Below are positions 44,383 through 52,494 of a stretch of DNA of 64,000 nt, piece after piece. The notes beneath the pieces are model-generated. The model searched no databases. It worked only from the letters and a program-made list of their open reading frames with translations, and was not told the origin of the DNA. Every line of letters begins with the position of its first letter. Position 1 is the stretch's first letter. The position numbers and the translations under genes were made by a program. The stretch covers positions 62,001 through 126,000 of the forward strand of contig NZ_NIZW01000010.1 in the NCBI RefSeq assembly GCF_002727185.1, in the 5' to 3' direction. This DNA is from Rhodopirellula bahusiensis. GTDB lineage: Bacteria > Planctomycetota > Planctomycetia > Pirellulales > Pirellulaceae.

Positions 44383-44898
44383 ATGAAAATGTATTTGGCA
44401 AACGAATTGAAGGCAGTCGGCTGCAAGGACGACCGCTCAACTTTCAACGACCGGCTGATTCAATTGCTGGCGAGCTCGTTCCCTGGAATGACGATCGACG
44501 ATCTCGTTTGCACACCAGACAAATCACGAGTGTTTTGCAATGCGATTCGTGACGCGTCGGAAAGTCCCAAACTCACAAACAAGGTCATTTTAAAAGCACT
44601 GATGAACCTTCGTCGTGCCAAAAAATCCCCGACCGGATTGAAGACAAAAACGAGCAGGCAGTCGATTACCAAGCGTCTGAATCAAGTTGGTAGCGATTTG
44701 ACACGGGAGCAGTTCATAACACTTGCCAATGACCTATTTGCGTCGATGTACAAAGACAGGACGTTTGATGAAGTCGCCTGCCATCCGAACGAGGCCAGTG
44801 ATTTGGCAAACGTGGTTCGTCGAAAAGTGGGAATTGCTGAGCTAGACGACCACTTCATTCTTCGAGTGATAATGAACGTCCGTAAGGATGGTCCCTAG
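44383..44898 (+). CDS. Unrecognised protein with an internal duplication
   Basis: 171 residues on the plus strand, unlike most of the element. Two repeats align: residues about 22-80 (LIQLLASSFPGMTIDDLVCT, then VILKALMNLRRA) and about 107-168 (ITLANDLFASMYKDRTFDEV, then ILRVIMNVRKDG). Shared positions include ASxxxxxTxDxxxCxP and IL..MN.R. No known domain is recognised. It converges on the Dam-type methylase, with the two stops overlapping by 4 bp, so a functional link such as a restriction or anti-restriction partner is possible but unproven. Confidence 0.65.
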   Translation: MKMYLANELKAVGCKDDRSTFNDRLIQLLASSFPGMTIDDLVCTPDKSRVFCNAIRDASESPKLTNKVILKALMNLRRAKKSPTGLKTKTSRQSITKRLNQVGSDLTREQFITLANDLFASMYKDRTFDEVACHPNEASDLANVVRRKVGIAELDDHFILRVIMNVRKDGP

Positions 44899-45746
44899 AA
44901 GTTCGTCCAAAGAGATTCCACCTTTATTGGTTTCGTCTTTTGTCCGCTGGCCTTGTTGTCGATTGCGATGTCCTCACGCCGCCAGCCATGCTGCTTCATT
45001 GCCGAATCGTAGATTGGGTCGTTGTAGCCGCTGAGGATGAACTTTCCCGAAGCGCTTCCCAACGAACAAAGCAAGGCCTCATGTTCGGCCTCTGACATTT
45101 CGCAAGCGTATGCATTGCCAACAACTCGGGTGCGTTGAACATAGGGCGGATCAACGTAAAACAGAGTGTGCACGCTGTCCTCTCGCTTGATCAACTTGGA
45201 TGCGTCATCGTTCACAATGACGACCGATCGCAAACGTTGATGCGCGTCGCCTAGCCCGTCAACTGCTGACCACCACGATGACGCCTGCTCATTCATTCCG
45301 CGGCGGGTGCGGCTTCGCGACATAGTTGCGAAGTCCTTCCCGAGCCCCTGTCGAGACTGCCGGTAGCGGACGAAGAAAGCCACCGCTCGCTCAATCGGGC
45401 ATTCCGACTGACAAGCCATCGCCGACTCCCATTCAACTTTTGAAAATGGGATCGCACTCACTTTTCGGCTGAATGTTGTAAACGACTCGTCGTCTTGCAG
45501 AGCTTTCCAGAAGTTTGTGAGCTCTCCATCGATGTCGTTGACAACTTCGCTATGTCCGTCGATTAGCTGAACCGGCTTTTGAAGCAAAACGGCTCCCCCA
45601 CCAAAGTGCGTTTCGACGTAGTGTGTGTGTTTGGGGAATTTCGCAATAATCTTGCTTGCTAAGTAGTGCTTGCCACCGTGCCATTTGATAGGTGCGGAAA
45701 CCCGATGACTTCGGGCCCGCGACTTCGTTTTCAGTTTCACGATCAT
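44895..45746 (-). CDS. DNA adenine-N6 methyltransferase, Dam/D12 class
   Basis: 283 residues. The SAM-binding N-terminus is PIKWHGGKHYLASKIIAKFP, followed by YVETHFGGGAVLLQKP and the NDIDGELTNFWKALQ block. Catalytic motif IV is DPPY in LFYVDPPYVQRTRVVG. C-terminal FILSGYNDPIYDS is typical of the family. It probably methylates adenine in a short specific site; the target cannot be read. ATG at 45746 has a strong AGGAGA ribosome site; the frame is open to 45839. In a phage-like element it may protect DNA from host restriction or regulate replication. It ends opposite the duplicated-domain gene. Confidence 0.9.
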   Translation of the reverse strand: MIVKLKTKSRARSHRVSAPIKWHGGKHYLASKIIAKFPKHTHYVETHFGGGAVLLQKPVQLIDGHSEVVNDIDGELTNFWKALQDDESFTTFSRKVSAIPFSKVEWESAMACQSECPIERAVAFFVRYRQSRQGLGKDFATMSRSRTRRGMNEQASSWWSAVDGLGDAHQRLRSVVIVNDDASKLIKREDSVHTLFYVDPPYVQRTRVVGNAYACEMSEAEHEALLCSLGSASGKFILSGYNDPIYDSAMKQHGWRREDIAIDNKASGQKTKPIKVESLWTNF

Positions 45747-45918
45747 GGTTTTCTCCTGAAAACAATCTTCGTCGATCGATCTTAATCGCGCAATGACCTG
45801 CCACGCTTTCCGCCACGACTTTTTACCGTTCATCGGCAAAGTAGACTTTGACGCTTAAAGAGAGTTTGCGACCAGGGAAAATTACTCGGCTGCCCGCGAG
45901 CGATCAGTCTCATTGATG

Positions 45919-46122
45919 CTAATTATTGGGGTCACTCATCCGCTCGATTGCTTCCCGGAACAATCGGCCGCTCACCGCAAGCAAACCATTTCCAAGGTCT
46001 GCGAAAGCGACGTTGGCACGAATGAACTCTTTTGCCCATCGCTCGCTCCGGTCCATGGCCTGGGCAATCTGTTTTTGAGTGTAAACGCTGTTGTCGTTGA
46101 TCGGTGGAAGTGCCTTCGCCAT
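45919..46122 (-). CDS. Small predicted HTH protein
   Basis: 67 residues: VYTQKQIAQAMDRSERWAKE is a plausible helix-turn-helix of the kind found in excisionase-like or regulator proteins. It is one of three adjacent small DNA-binding-type proteins encoded before the Dam gene. Function is inferred only from this motif and its setting. Confidence 0.6.
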   Translation of the reverse strand: MAKALPPINDNSVYTQKQIAQAMDRSERWAKEFIRANVAFADLGNGLLAVSGRLFREAIERMSDPNN

Positions 46123-46123
46123 C

Positions 46124-46531
46124 TCATGCGTCCCCTTTGCCGGTGTCTGCGTTTGAATCTTCGATCAAGTGCCGAACAACCGAGACCGTACAGTAGCGGC
46201 GGTGTCCTGCCCCAGTGCGTCGAACCTCGAGCGTCCCATCGTTTGCCATCCGTTTGAGCTTTGATTCTGAAACAGCCAAGTAGTCGGCCGTCTCTTTGCC
46301 CCCGCGGTGCTTCTCCGAGAGGAACTCCAAGTCGTCGGCTTCCAGCTTGCCCCGGTGCTCGGCAATGAATCGATCGGTCATCGACTTGGGCAGCGTCATG
46401 GAGGCCCTCACATTCAATTCGTTTTCCTTCTCGACCATTGCCACTTCAACGCGGCAATCGATCAAAGCCTTTTCAGCCGCGGCTTGTTGCTCCAATGCTT
46501 CGCGGTAGCGGGCGAGAAATTCACGGCTCAT
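46124..46531 (-). CDS. Small predicted HTH/coiled-coil protein
   Basis: 135 residues from the ATG at 46531. A helical N-terminus (LARYREALEQQAAAEKALID) precedes a C-terminal MerR-like or HTH-17-like segment (KETADYLAVSESKLKRMAND then GTLEVRRTGAGHRRYCTVS), a common DNA-binding form in mobile elements. It lies 1 bp before the next small HTH gene and overlaps the one encoded upstream. A regulator role is likely but not shown. Confidence 0.62.
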   Translation of the reverse strand: MSREFLARYREALEQQAAAEKALIDCRVEVAMVEKENELNVRASMTLPKSMTDRFIAEHRGKLEADDLEFLSEKHRGGKETADYLAVSESKLKRMANDGTLEVRRTGAGHRRYCTVSVVRHLIEDSNADTGKGDA

Positions 46532-46736
46532 CGGTTCCGTCCCACGCTTCGAGTGCGAGGCGGAATTCGTAACCGGAAACAAGCGATTTCGCGCCGATCC
46601 GCTTCACGTTGCAACCGATCTTCTCACATGCGTTCTCACATGATCTCGCTTGCTTGTATCCGAGAATGACCGCCAGTGCCTTGGTGGTGTAAACCCGGTT
46701 GTCGTCGATGATGCCATCATGGTTGGTCGATGTCAT
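46521..46736 (-). CDS. Small predicted DNA-binding protein
   Basis: 71 residues from the ATG at 46736, with a nearby AAGGACC ribosome site. The frame extends to a TTG at 46769 that overlaps the upstream gene's stop. VYTTKALAVILGYKQARSCE is a plausible HTH, and the region resembles its two neighbours. It probably acts in element regulation. Confidence 0.58.
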   Translation of the reverse strand: MTSTNHDGIIDDNRVYTTKALAVILGYKQARSCENACEKIGCNVKRIGAKSLVSGYEFRLALEAWDGTDEP

Positions 46737-46765
46737 GTCATTGGTCCTTTGGTTTGTGGTTGTGA

Positions 46766-47929
46766 TCAATCGGCCAACACGTCGAACAGTTCGGCACGCT
46801 TTCGATCAAACGCTCGGGTGCCACGGTTGCCCGGTGGGATTCTTTGGAACACCGAGCTGGTTGGGGTGCGGACTCGGGGCTGATTTCCCGCGTCTTGTGT
46901 TTGGCGTCCTGTGTGCCCCGCTGTCGCACGTTCCCGGTTCTGTGGCTCATCAATCGCGGTCGGTGCTGAATCGCTGCGAGCGTTGACGGTGTGAGACGTA
47001 TTTTTGCTCCGCTCCCGATCCAGTTCATCGAGACGCACCGCGGCGGCTTGTTCGGCGTCGGTTGCGAAGCGATCCAGGCCAGCGGCGGCCAACTTGCGGA
47101 ACGTCAGCCCCTCGATAATGAACTCGGGCACGCCACGAGACTGCCCATCGCGCCGGACAGATTCGCGAACCTCGCTCGCTTCACGCTTGGCGGGTCCATC
47201 GATCCGATTGGCGGCACGCTGGGCGGCTTCGTGCTCTCCGAAGGGCGGCGGGGTTTTGCCTGTCAACCAGTTTGCAAGCTGGCCTGGCTCCCATCGCTGG
47301 GGCTCCCGATTGCCTCCTGCTTCGATGAACAACTCACGAACGAGCTCGATCGACCAACCAGACTGCCGAGCGGCATCGACTGCGACCGCTGCGGATTTCA
47401 ATCCCCATCGAAACATCTCGGCCACCACCTCCGCCCATTCATCGGGGCGATTGGTGGGGGCGTTTGAAGTTGCGATTGATGGGGCGTTTCCCATGGCTTC
47501 TGGCCAAGACGATCTTGGCTCTGTGCCAAGTGCATCTTGGCTTGGTGCCAAGTCAGGATTGGCCTCGGGCCAAATTTGTGTTGGCTTGGTGCCATCATCG
47601 TCTTGGCATGCTGCAACACACTGAAAAACGGCGGTCCAGTTGATGTGGTGGTGATTCGGTGAATAGGGGTTCGGTCGCTCAATGGTGATTAGGTCCATCG
47701 ACGTGAGCACCGACACCGCGCGGGATACGGTCGCCACGCTGCAGCCCACCTCCTCGGCAATGGTCGCTTGGCTGGCAAAGCACCCTTGATGCCCTGCCCG
47801 GTCGTCGATGATCCGCAGAACCATTTTGCACATGGAACCCGATACAGTTCGCCCGCGATGTTTGGCGGATGGAATCTTGATCTTCCGCAATGCTGCGAGC
47901 TGTTCGCCTCTGGTTTGCTGTTCGATCAT
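46766..47929 (-). CDS. Winged-helix replication- or partition-type protein
   Basis: 387 residues. A winged-helix segment is evident near residues 50-90 (CFASQATIAEEVGCSVATVS then RAVSVLTSMDLITIERPNPY), the form seen in plasmid and phage replication initiators. A second helical segment (VVAEMFRWGLKSAAVAVDAA then RQSGWSIELVRELFIEAGGN) follows. The C-terminal 130 residues are low complexity and basic. Its start overlaps the HEPN-like gene's stop by 4 bp. A replication-initiator-like role is inference. Confidence 0.65.
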   Translation of the reverse strand: MIEQQTRGEQLAALRKIKIPSAKHRGRTVSGSMCKMVLRIIDDRAGHQGCFASQATIAEEVGCSVATVSRAVSVLTSMDLITIERPNPYSPNHHHINWTAVFQCVAACQDDDGTKPTQIWPEANPDLAPSQDALGTEPRSSWPEAMGNAPSIATSNAPTNRPDEWAEVVAEMFRWGLKSAAVAVDAARQSGWSIELVRELFIEAGGNREPQRWEPGQLANWLTGKTPPPFGEHEAAQRAANRIDGPAKREASEVRESVRRDGQSRGVPEFIIEGLTFRKLAAAGLDRFATDAEQAAAVRLDELDRERSKNTSHTVNARSDSAPTAIDEPQNRERATAGHTGRQTQDAGNQPRVRTPTSSVFQRIPPGNRGTRAFDRKRAELFDVLAD

Positions 47930-48843
47930 TCTTCCACCTTCGCAATCACGGGGCGGTCAAACACGTAGTCGCGGACCAACTCGAAAGACTTGGTGCGGAC
48001 GTTTTCAGCGTCATCGAAGAACGTCAGTTCAAACGCCAGCACGCCCGAAAGCATCGCGGCATAGATTCGCCTGCTGAATCGTCGTTGCGGTTCCATCGGT
48101 TCACACGGACCCCACACGGGAACCCCCGCGGACAACTGGCAAAGCTGCTCCGTCTGGCGAGCCAATCGGCCCGATACCATGCAATCCTGCCGGGTGTCCG
48201 CATGCACAATCTGGTTTCGGAGCGTTCGCAGCTTGGACGCAAACGAAAGCAGTCGATCATCAATCAGGGCTTCCCGGTGTGCCGCTTTGGTTCGCGTCAT
48301 GAACTTGGCCGGCATCCGCTTCAAGTCGCGGCCATACAGTTCCACCATCTCCATCAATGCCTTGTCGATGCGAGCGGCGGCCACAACAACGGTCAATCGT
48401 GAATCGCATTCTTCGAGCTCTGACAATGACTCGATGGCGTTCAATGTCGTCGCGTCGTTTTGGTTGATGTTGCCGCGGTCAATCCCATCGGCAATGCAAC
48501 CGAAGTGCGATAGCGGTGTGTAGACCTCGGACCAAACACGCCTGGCGATTTCTTCGATGGCGTATTGCTCTCGGGTGCCGAGCTCCGCTTCGATCGTGGC
48601 GAACGAAAGGTAGTCCGATTCCGATGACGCGATGAACGCCTCGTCAAGAATCGGTCCGCAAAGCTGGAAGTGAGCCCCCGAGTTGGAATCCCTCACGAAC
48701 ACAAACGTTTGCGTAAAAAGTGACTTGGCGAACGCGTCAACTGACTCGTGCGGGATGTTGTGAACGCAATCCAACAGCGTGCGAATCGGCCAAACCTTCT
48801 GACGACTCAACCAGTCGTTTAGGTGCGGGCTGACTGGGATCAT
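47926..48843 (-). CDS. Unrecognised protein with an RxxxxH HEPN-like motif
   Basis: 305 residues. The C-terminal half has LLSFASKLRTLRNQIVHAD, in which RNQIVH gives the R-x4-H motif of HEPN nucleases and also recalls MltR-type proteins. The N-terminus is unrecognised (HLNDWLSRQKVWPIRTLLDC). HEPN proteins are often ribonucleases of defence and toxin systems, but the motif alone is weak evidence. Overlapping starts and stops tie it to the recombinase encoded upstream and the winged-helix gene encoded downstream. A MltR-like regulatory role is equally possible. Confidence 0.5.
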   Translation of the reverse strand: MIPVSPHLNDWLSRQKVWPIRTLLDCVHNIPHESVDAFAKSLFTQTFVFVRDSNSGAHFQLCGPILDEAFIASSESDYLSFATIEAELGTREQYAIEEIARRVWSEVYTPLSHFGCIADGIDRGNINQNDATTLNAIESLSELEECDSRLTVVVAAARIDKALMEMVELYGRDLKRMPAKFMTRTKAAHREALIDDRLLSFASKLRTLRNQIVHADTRQDCMVSGRLARQTEQLCQLSAGVPVWGPCEPMEPQRRFSRRIYAAMLSGVLAFELTFFDDAENVRTKSFELVRDYVFDRPVIAKVEE

Positions 48844-50321
48844 GATGCACCCCCTTTGCCTTGTTGCTCCAAGAACGCACGGAATTGATCGACCATCGAG
48901 TCGGTCGCGTTCTTCTCGGCTGCGTCCGACTTCTGGCCATTTTGACCAGAAGCCCGAGGCGTTCCCTCCGTCGTTTTCGGGGCATCACTTTGATGGCCCG
49001 AAACATCGCGATCCGCACCCTTCTGGCCAATCCCCGGCACGATGTCCGCCGGATGAATTTCTTTGATCACCCTGGGGTCCAAGTAAGCCTCGGTGGTTCG
49101 TCGGTCGGAGTGCCCTAACAATGCGGTGGCGTTCCCTCCGGCAGCTTCGAAGTCACTGGCAGCCGAACGCCGGATCTTATGAAACTTGGTCCGCCGATTG
49201 GATGGCAAGCCAGCGTCTTCAATGCACTCCCCGAACTTTTTCCAGATGAATGTCTTGGCGTACGGCCATTCAAAAATGCGGCCAGTCGGTTGATACTGTC
49301 GGATCGCTTCGATTCGCTTTACGGTCTCGGGACGAAGCTTAAAACCCTTGTCGGCTTTTCCACCCTTTCGGTGTTCGCCGCGTACGATCAACCATCCGCT
49401 TTTGTCGATGTCGTCAAACGTGAGCTCCAGCACGGCTCCGATACGTTCTCCGGTGTCGTAGATGATGCTCACAAGGGCTGGCCAGAACTTTGACGCAGGC
49501 ACTTTGCCGATGTCGCCGCGGTCGGATTCGCAAGCCTTCATCAACGCAACAAGCTGTTCGTCGCTCCACGCATCGGGAACACGCTTCGGGCAATTGATCG
49601 CGGGAATGTCCGGGAAGTCAGGTAACCAACCGCGGCGGGCTGCGAAGTTCCAGAACGCGGTCAGCTCGGTGCGCTCCTTCTCGATGGTGTGCGGGCTCAA
49701 CTGGGTGTGCTCAAGCATCCATTGCAGGTAGCCGGCAACGGTCTTCGTGTTCAAGTCGCCAACCACCGGGGCCCTTCCGAGCCACTTGGTGAATGACCGG
49801 ATCGTGTTCCGATAAAGCCGGATGGTGTTCGGACTCTTGCCGACCAGTCGTGCTGGAATGTATTCGCCATCCAGAAACGCCGTCAGTGTGAGGCTTTGTT
49901 CTGTGGAGCGGTCGCACTTCTTGACCGCCACCGCCTCGGGCATTGCGAGGTTCTGCCGGTTCTGAGTCCAATCAGTTTTTGTACCGGCGCGAACTTGTGA
50001 AAAGTCGTGCTGCTCTGCCCACCCGAGCGTGAACGCGACAAGGTTCCTGTCCTTGAACCATTCAAACCAAAGCCCGAGGGTATGGCCTCGAGCGTTTTGC
50101 CGCTTCAACCGCATGATGATCATCACAGCAACCTCGGGAGAGATGTCGGCCAGCTTCATGGGCCTCTGAACGATCTCGAAGAACATCTCCTCAATCATCA
50201 CGCCAAGACGCTTGTTCCCACCGCCTCGCTTCTTGCGGTAGCTCAACTGGCCTTGGTCATCCATGCTGAAACTGTCGAGATTCCGGAGCGTCGGCTCGAT
50301 CGTTTTGGGGTCGATGTTCAT
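48840..50321 (-). CDS. Second tyrosine recombinase
   Basis: 493 residues. Catalytic residues: Arg in YDTGERIGAVLELTFDDI, HKIRRSAASDFEAAGG (His-x-x-Arg), LGHSDRRTTEAYLD (His and nucleophile Tyr). The middle lacks an obvious canonical Lys block. The N-terminal half is an arm-binding-type helical region (TIEPTLRNLDSFSMDDQGQL). The C-terminal tail is basic and low complexity (SGHQSDAPKTTEGTPRASGQ). Start is the ATG at 50321, overlapping the small upstream HTH gene by 4 bp. It is separate from the integrase at the tRNA end, so the element may be composite or nested. Confidence 0.88.
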   Translation of the reverse strand: MNIDPKTIEPTLRNLDSFSMDDQGQLSYRKKRGGGNKRLGVMIEEMFFEIVQRPMKLADISPEVAVMIIMRLKRQNARGHTLGLWFEWFKDRNLVAFTLGWAEQHDFSQVRAGTKTDWTQNRQNLAMPEAVAVKKCDRSTEQSLTLTAFLDGEYIPARLVGKSPNTIRLYRNTIRSFTKWLGRAPVVGDLNTKTVAGYLQWMLEHTQLSPHTIEKERTELTAFWNFAARRGWLPDFPDIPAINCPKRVPDAWSDEQLVALMKACESDRGDIGKVPASKFWPALVSIIYDTGERIGAVLELTFDDIDKSGWLIVRGEHRKGGKADKGFKLRPETVKRIEAIRQYQPTGRIFEWPYAKTFIWKKFGECIEDAGLPSNRRTKFHKIRRSAASDFEAAGGNATALLGHSDRRTTEAYLDPRVIKEIHPADIVPGIGQKGADRDVSGHQSDAPKTTEGTPRASGQNGQKSDAAEKNATDSMVDQFRAFLEQQGKGGAS

Positions 50322-50554
50322 TCCGTCACCTCGCTGCCCGTCTTGGTGTTGTCCTTGAACCACTGAACCAAGTCGTCGCGATGAAACCACCGACCGCTTG
50401 GGAACGTTCGCCCTGGGATCTTGGTGCGATAGTCGCGTTCCCATGTGGACCACGCAAAGCCAAACGTTTTGCACACTTCGGCTTCATGGATGAAACCGGC
50501 CAAGCTCATCGGGTGATCTGGTCCGATGCTTGGGCTTTGTTGTTGCTTCGCCAT
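50318..50554 (-). CDS. Small excisionase-like HTH protein
   Basis: 78 residues: FIHEAEVCKTFGFAWSTWER then RDDLVQWFKDNTKTGSEV suggest an AlpA/excisionase-type winged helix. It directly precedes and overlaps the second recombinase gene, the usual place for an excisionase or directionality factor. ATG at 50554. Confidence 0.68.
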   Translation of the reverse strand: MAKQQQSPSIGPDHPMSLAGFIHEAEVCKTFGFAWSTWERDYRTKIPGRTFPSGRWFHRDDLVQWFKDNTKTGSEVTE

Positions 50555-50907
50555 TGGAAAGCCTTTCGCACACCGGGTTCGGTGCGCGCATGTCTCGGCC
50601 TAGACGCGATCGTTATCACAACTAGAAATGGGTCCGCTAGGTCCCACTTGCAAGCCAGCACCATCACCTAGCTTCCACCAATCAGGTCGCATCAAAAGTG
50701 AGGGTCTGCCCCGCGTCCAGGCCGAGAGATTCCTAGGGTTTGAAGTGAGCGGCATTCTCAGGCAACTAGGATCCTGAAAACGTTGTGGCCTACGTGAGGG
50801 TGATAATCCTCGGCCTACTGAGCCAACACTTTGCCGAATCTGGTTTGCCGTGTCAAGTTCGTTCCGCTCGGATTCCAGCTCACACGCACGCACGAGGTGC
50901 GACTCCA
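50555..50907. other. Non-coding interval, 353 bp
   Basis: No convincing gene on either strand; a minus-strand ORF spanning part of it is low complexity. It includes the probable promoter of the excisionase-recombinase module. No tRNA or obvious hairpin was recognised. Confidence 0.4.
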
Positions 50908-51186
50908 TCACCCCAACGCCAACGGTTCCAACTCCAACGGAACCGCATCGCCGCGGCGTGATGTGTCCTCGACCACCACGGTCCCTTCGTACTTCGTCAG
51001 CCGCAACTCGAGCTTCGCCTCGGCATCGCGGCGAATCTGTTCGGGATTGCACTCGAATACTTTCGGCCGGCATCGTCGGCGTTTGATGTGATCGTCATCG
51101 GACCAAGTCGCTCGAATCATCGCGGTTTGCTCTGCGATCTCTTCGGGGCTTGGGAGGTAGATGGCCGTCTCGTCAGAATCGATCAA
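50908..51186 (-). CDS. Small unrecognised acidic/helical protein
   Basis: 92 residues: an acidic start (DSDETAIYLPSPEEIAEQTA), a basic middle (RRRCRPKVFECNPEQIRRD) and a beta-like C-terminus (TKYEGTVVVEDTSRRGDAV). The start is TTG at 51186, supported by AGGAG eight bases upstream. No domain is recognised. It lies between the excisionase-recombinase module and the capsid-side genes, and the start of a 14-bp repeat (51085-51098) falls within it. Confidence 0.55.
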   Translation of the reverse strand: MIDSDETAIYLPSPEEIAEQTAMIRATWSDDDHIKRRRCRPKVFECNPEQIRRDAEAKLELRLTKYEGTVVVEDTSRRGDAVPLELEPLALG

Positions 51187-51239
51187 CCCGCGTTCTCCTC
51201 TTTGTCCATGCGATCATGCAACTGCTGTGAGTGGAACTC

Positions 51240-51274
51240 GATGTGATCGTCATAGCAATCGAGACGATCACATC
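51240..51274. repeat. 12-bp perfect inverted repeat, possible operator
   Basis: GATGTGATCGTC (51240-51251) and GACGATCACATC (51263-51274) are perfect reverse complements with an 11-bp spacer. The 14-bp sequence GATGTGATCGTCAT at 51240-51253 also occurs in the same orientation at 51085-51098. It is 54 bp upstream of the small protein that starts at 51186, so it may be that gene's operator. Confidence 0.65.
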
Positions 51275-51353
51275 ATTGTTCGGGTTTGCTTGATGGCTTC
51301 GCATTTGTCGGAAAGACGTTGCCGGATCATTCTCATAGAAGGATTCAAAAATA

Positions 51354-51382
51354 GCCCGCCGGGGCAGTTTCACCCGGCGGGC
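51354..51382 (-). terminator. Intrinsic terminator of the capsid-side genes
   Basis: On the minus strand GCCCGCCGGG (51382-51373) pairs with CCCGGCGGGC (51363-51354), and TATTTTT follows. It ends the capsid and coiled-coil transcript, whose last gene stops at 51476. Confidence 0.85.
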
Positions 51383-51475
51383 CACGCCGCCTCTGGGAAC
51401 CGACCGAGGATTCAGTTCCCATCGACAACGCCCATCTGTTGCCCCGATGCCGGATAGCGGGGGCGATGGCGACGA

Positions 51476-52372
51476 TTAAACGTTTGTGAGTTGTTTCAGC
51501 CGCTCGGCTGCGAGTTGATCGCGTTCATTGCTCAGTTCTGTGATTCGCAGGCGAACTTCCGCGACTCGAGCACCGAGGGCGTAGAGGCGTTTCTCGTTGG
51601 CCAAGTCACGCTGCAGTTCGGTTCGTTTGGGATAGAGCTTTCGAAGTGCAAAGACTTCGCGGGATCCGTCGTGAGTGCCTTTGCCCTCGAGTGCTTCGAT
51701 CTGTGAAGTCACTTGGGCAAGTTCTTTGAACGTCTTGCCGTCCTCGATTGACGCACCGATGTATCGGTCTGGCAGAGTATTTCGACCGGCCTGAACTCGA
51801 ACGTCGGCTTCTTGGCGAACGAGTTTGCGAATCTGATCTCGGATCTCTCGCTCACGTTGCGATGGGCCACCAGCCGCGGCAGATGCGATGCTGCGGTGCT
51901 TCTGGATTGTCCGCCGACGGTCTTCCGCTTCTCGCAACTCGGCTTGCAGCTGATCGCCCTTTGACCGCATGTCAGCGATCATCGATTGAAAGTCGGCTTC
52001 GTGTTGCTTGATGGCTTCGTTGATGTCTGCGATTGCCTGATTTGCTTCGGACTCGCCCGCCAACACTTCACGCGATTTCAAAAACTCGACTTTGCGGGCG
52101 ACGTCGGCTTCAAGCTGTTCCATCGAGTAGCCCACTGCATCGCAAACGCTGCGAACGTTCGATGCGGTTGGCTGCTTCGCTTCGGGATTCACTTCGGCAT
52201 CGGCCAAGGCATCGATCAACCCATCGAGTGAGTCGATTCGCTGGGCGTCTTCGGTGGCTTGCGATTCTCCAACCTTGCCAATGAGCTTTGCGAATCGACT
52301 CGACAACGTCGGCTTGGGTGTTGTTGGGGCGTGCTGGGTTTGTCCGTGATAGGTCTTTGTGGCAAGTGCCAT
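51476..52372 (-). CDS. Coiled-coil protein downstream of the capsid gene
   Basis: 298 residues from the ATG at 52372. Nearly all of it is predicted helix and coiled coil (QLEADVARKVEFLKSREVLA, DIRNDLANEKRLYALGARVA-type RLYALGARVAEVRLRITELS, with many Arg and Glu). It resembles a scaffold or an accessory phage protein in shape only. It is the last gene before a strong terminator and lies 122 bp after the capsid gene. A scaffolding role would fit but cannot be read from the sequence. Confidence 0.65.
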   Translation of the reverse strand: MALATKTYHGQTQHAPTTPKPTLSSRFAKLIGKVGESQATEDAQRIDSLDGLIDALADAEVNPEAKQPTASNVRSVCDAVGYSMEQLEADVARKVEFLKSREVLAGESEANQAIADINEAIKQHEADFQSMIADMRSKGDQLQAELREAEDRRRTIQKHRSIASAAAGGPSQREREIRDQIRKLVRQEADVRVQAGRNTLPDRYIGASIEDGKTFKELAQVTSQIEALEGKGTHDGSREVFALRKLYPKRTELQRDLANEKRLYALGARVAEVRLRITELSNERDQLAAERLKQLTNV

Positions 52373-52494
52373 GGCGTCATTCCTCGAGCGTGTAAATGGG
52401 CGTCTGTCACTGCCGCAAGCCCGCACCGACGAATCGGGAACGGGCTGCGGAGCTTCGAAGGCGGGAGGTAAAGCACCTTCAAAGTGGAGGGCGG

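Noticed and set aside
50600-51073. 157-residue minus-strand ORF
   Set aside because: Low complexity, overlaps the supported small gene at 50908-51186, no domain content.
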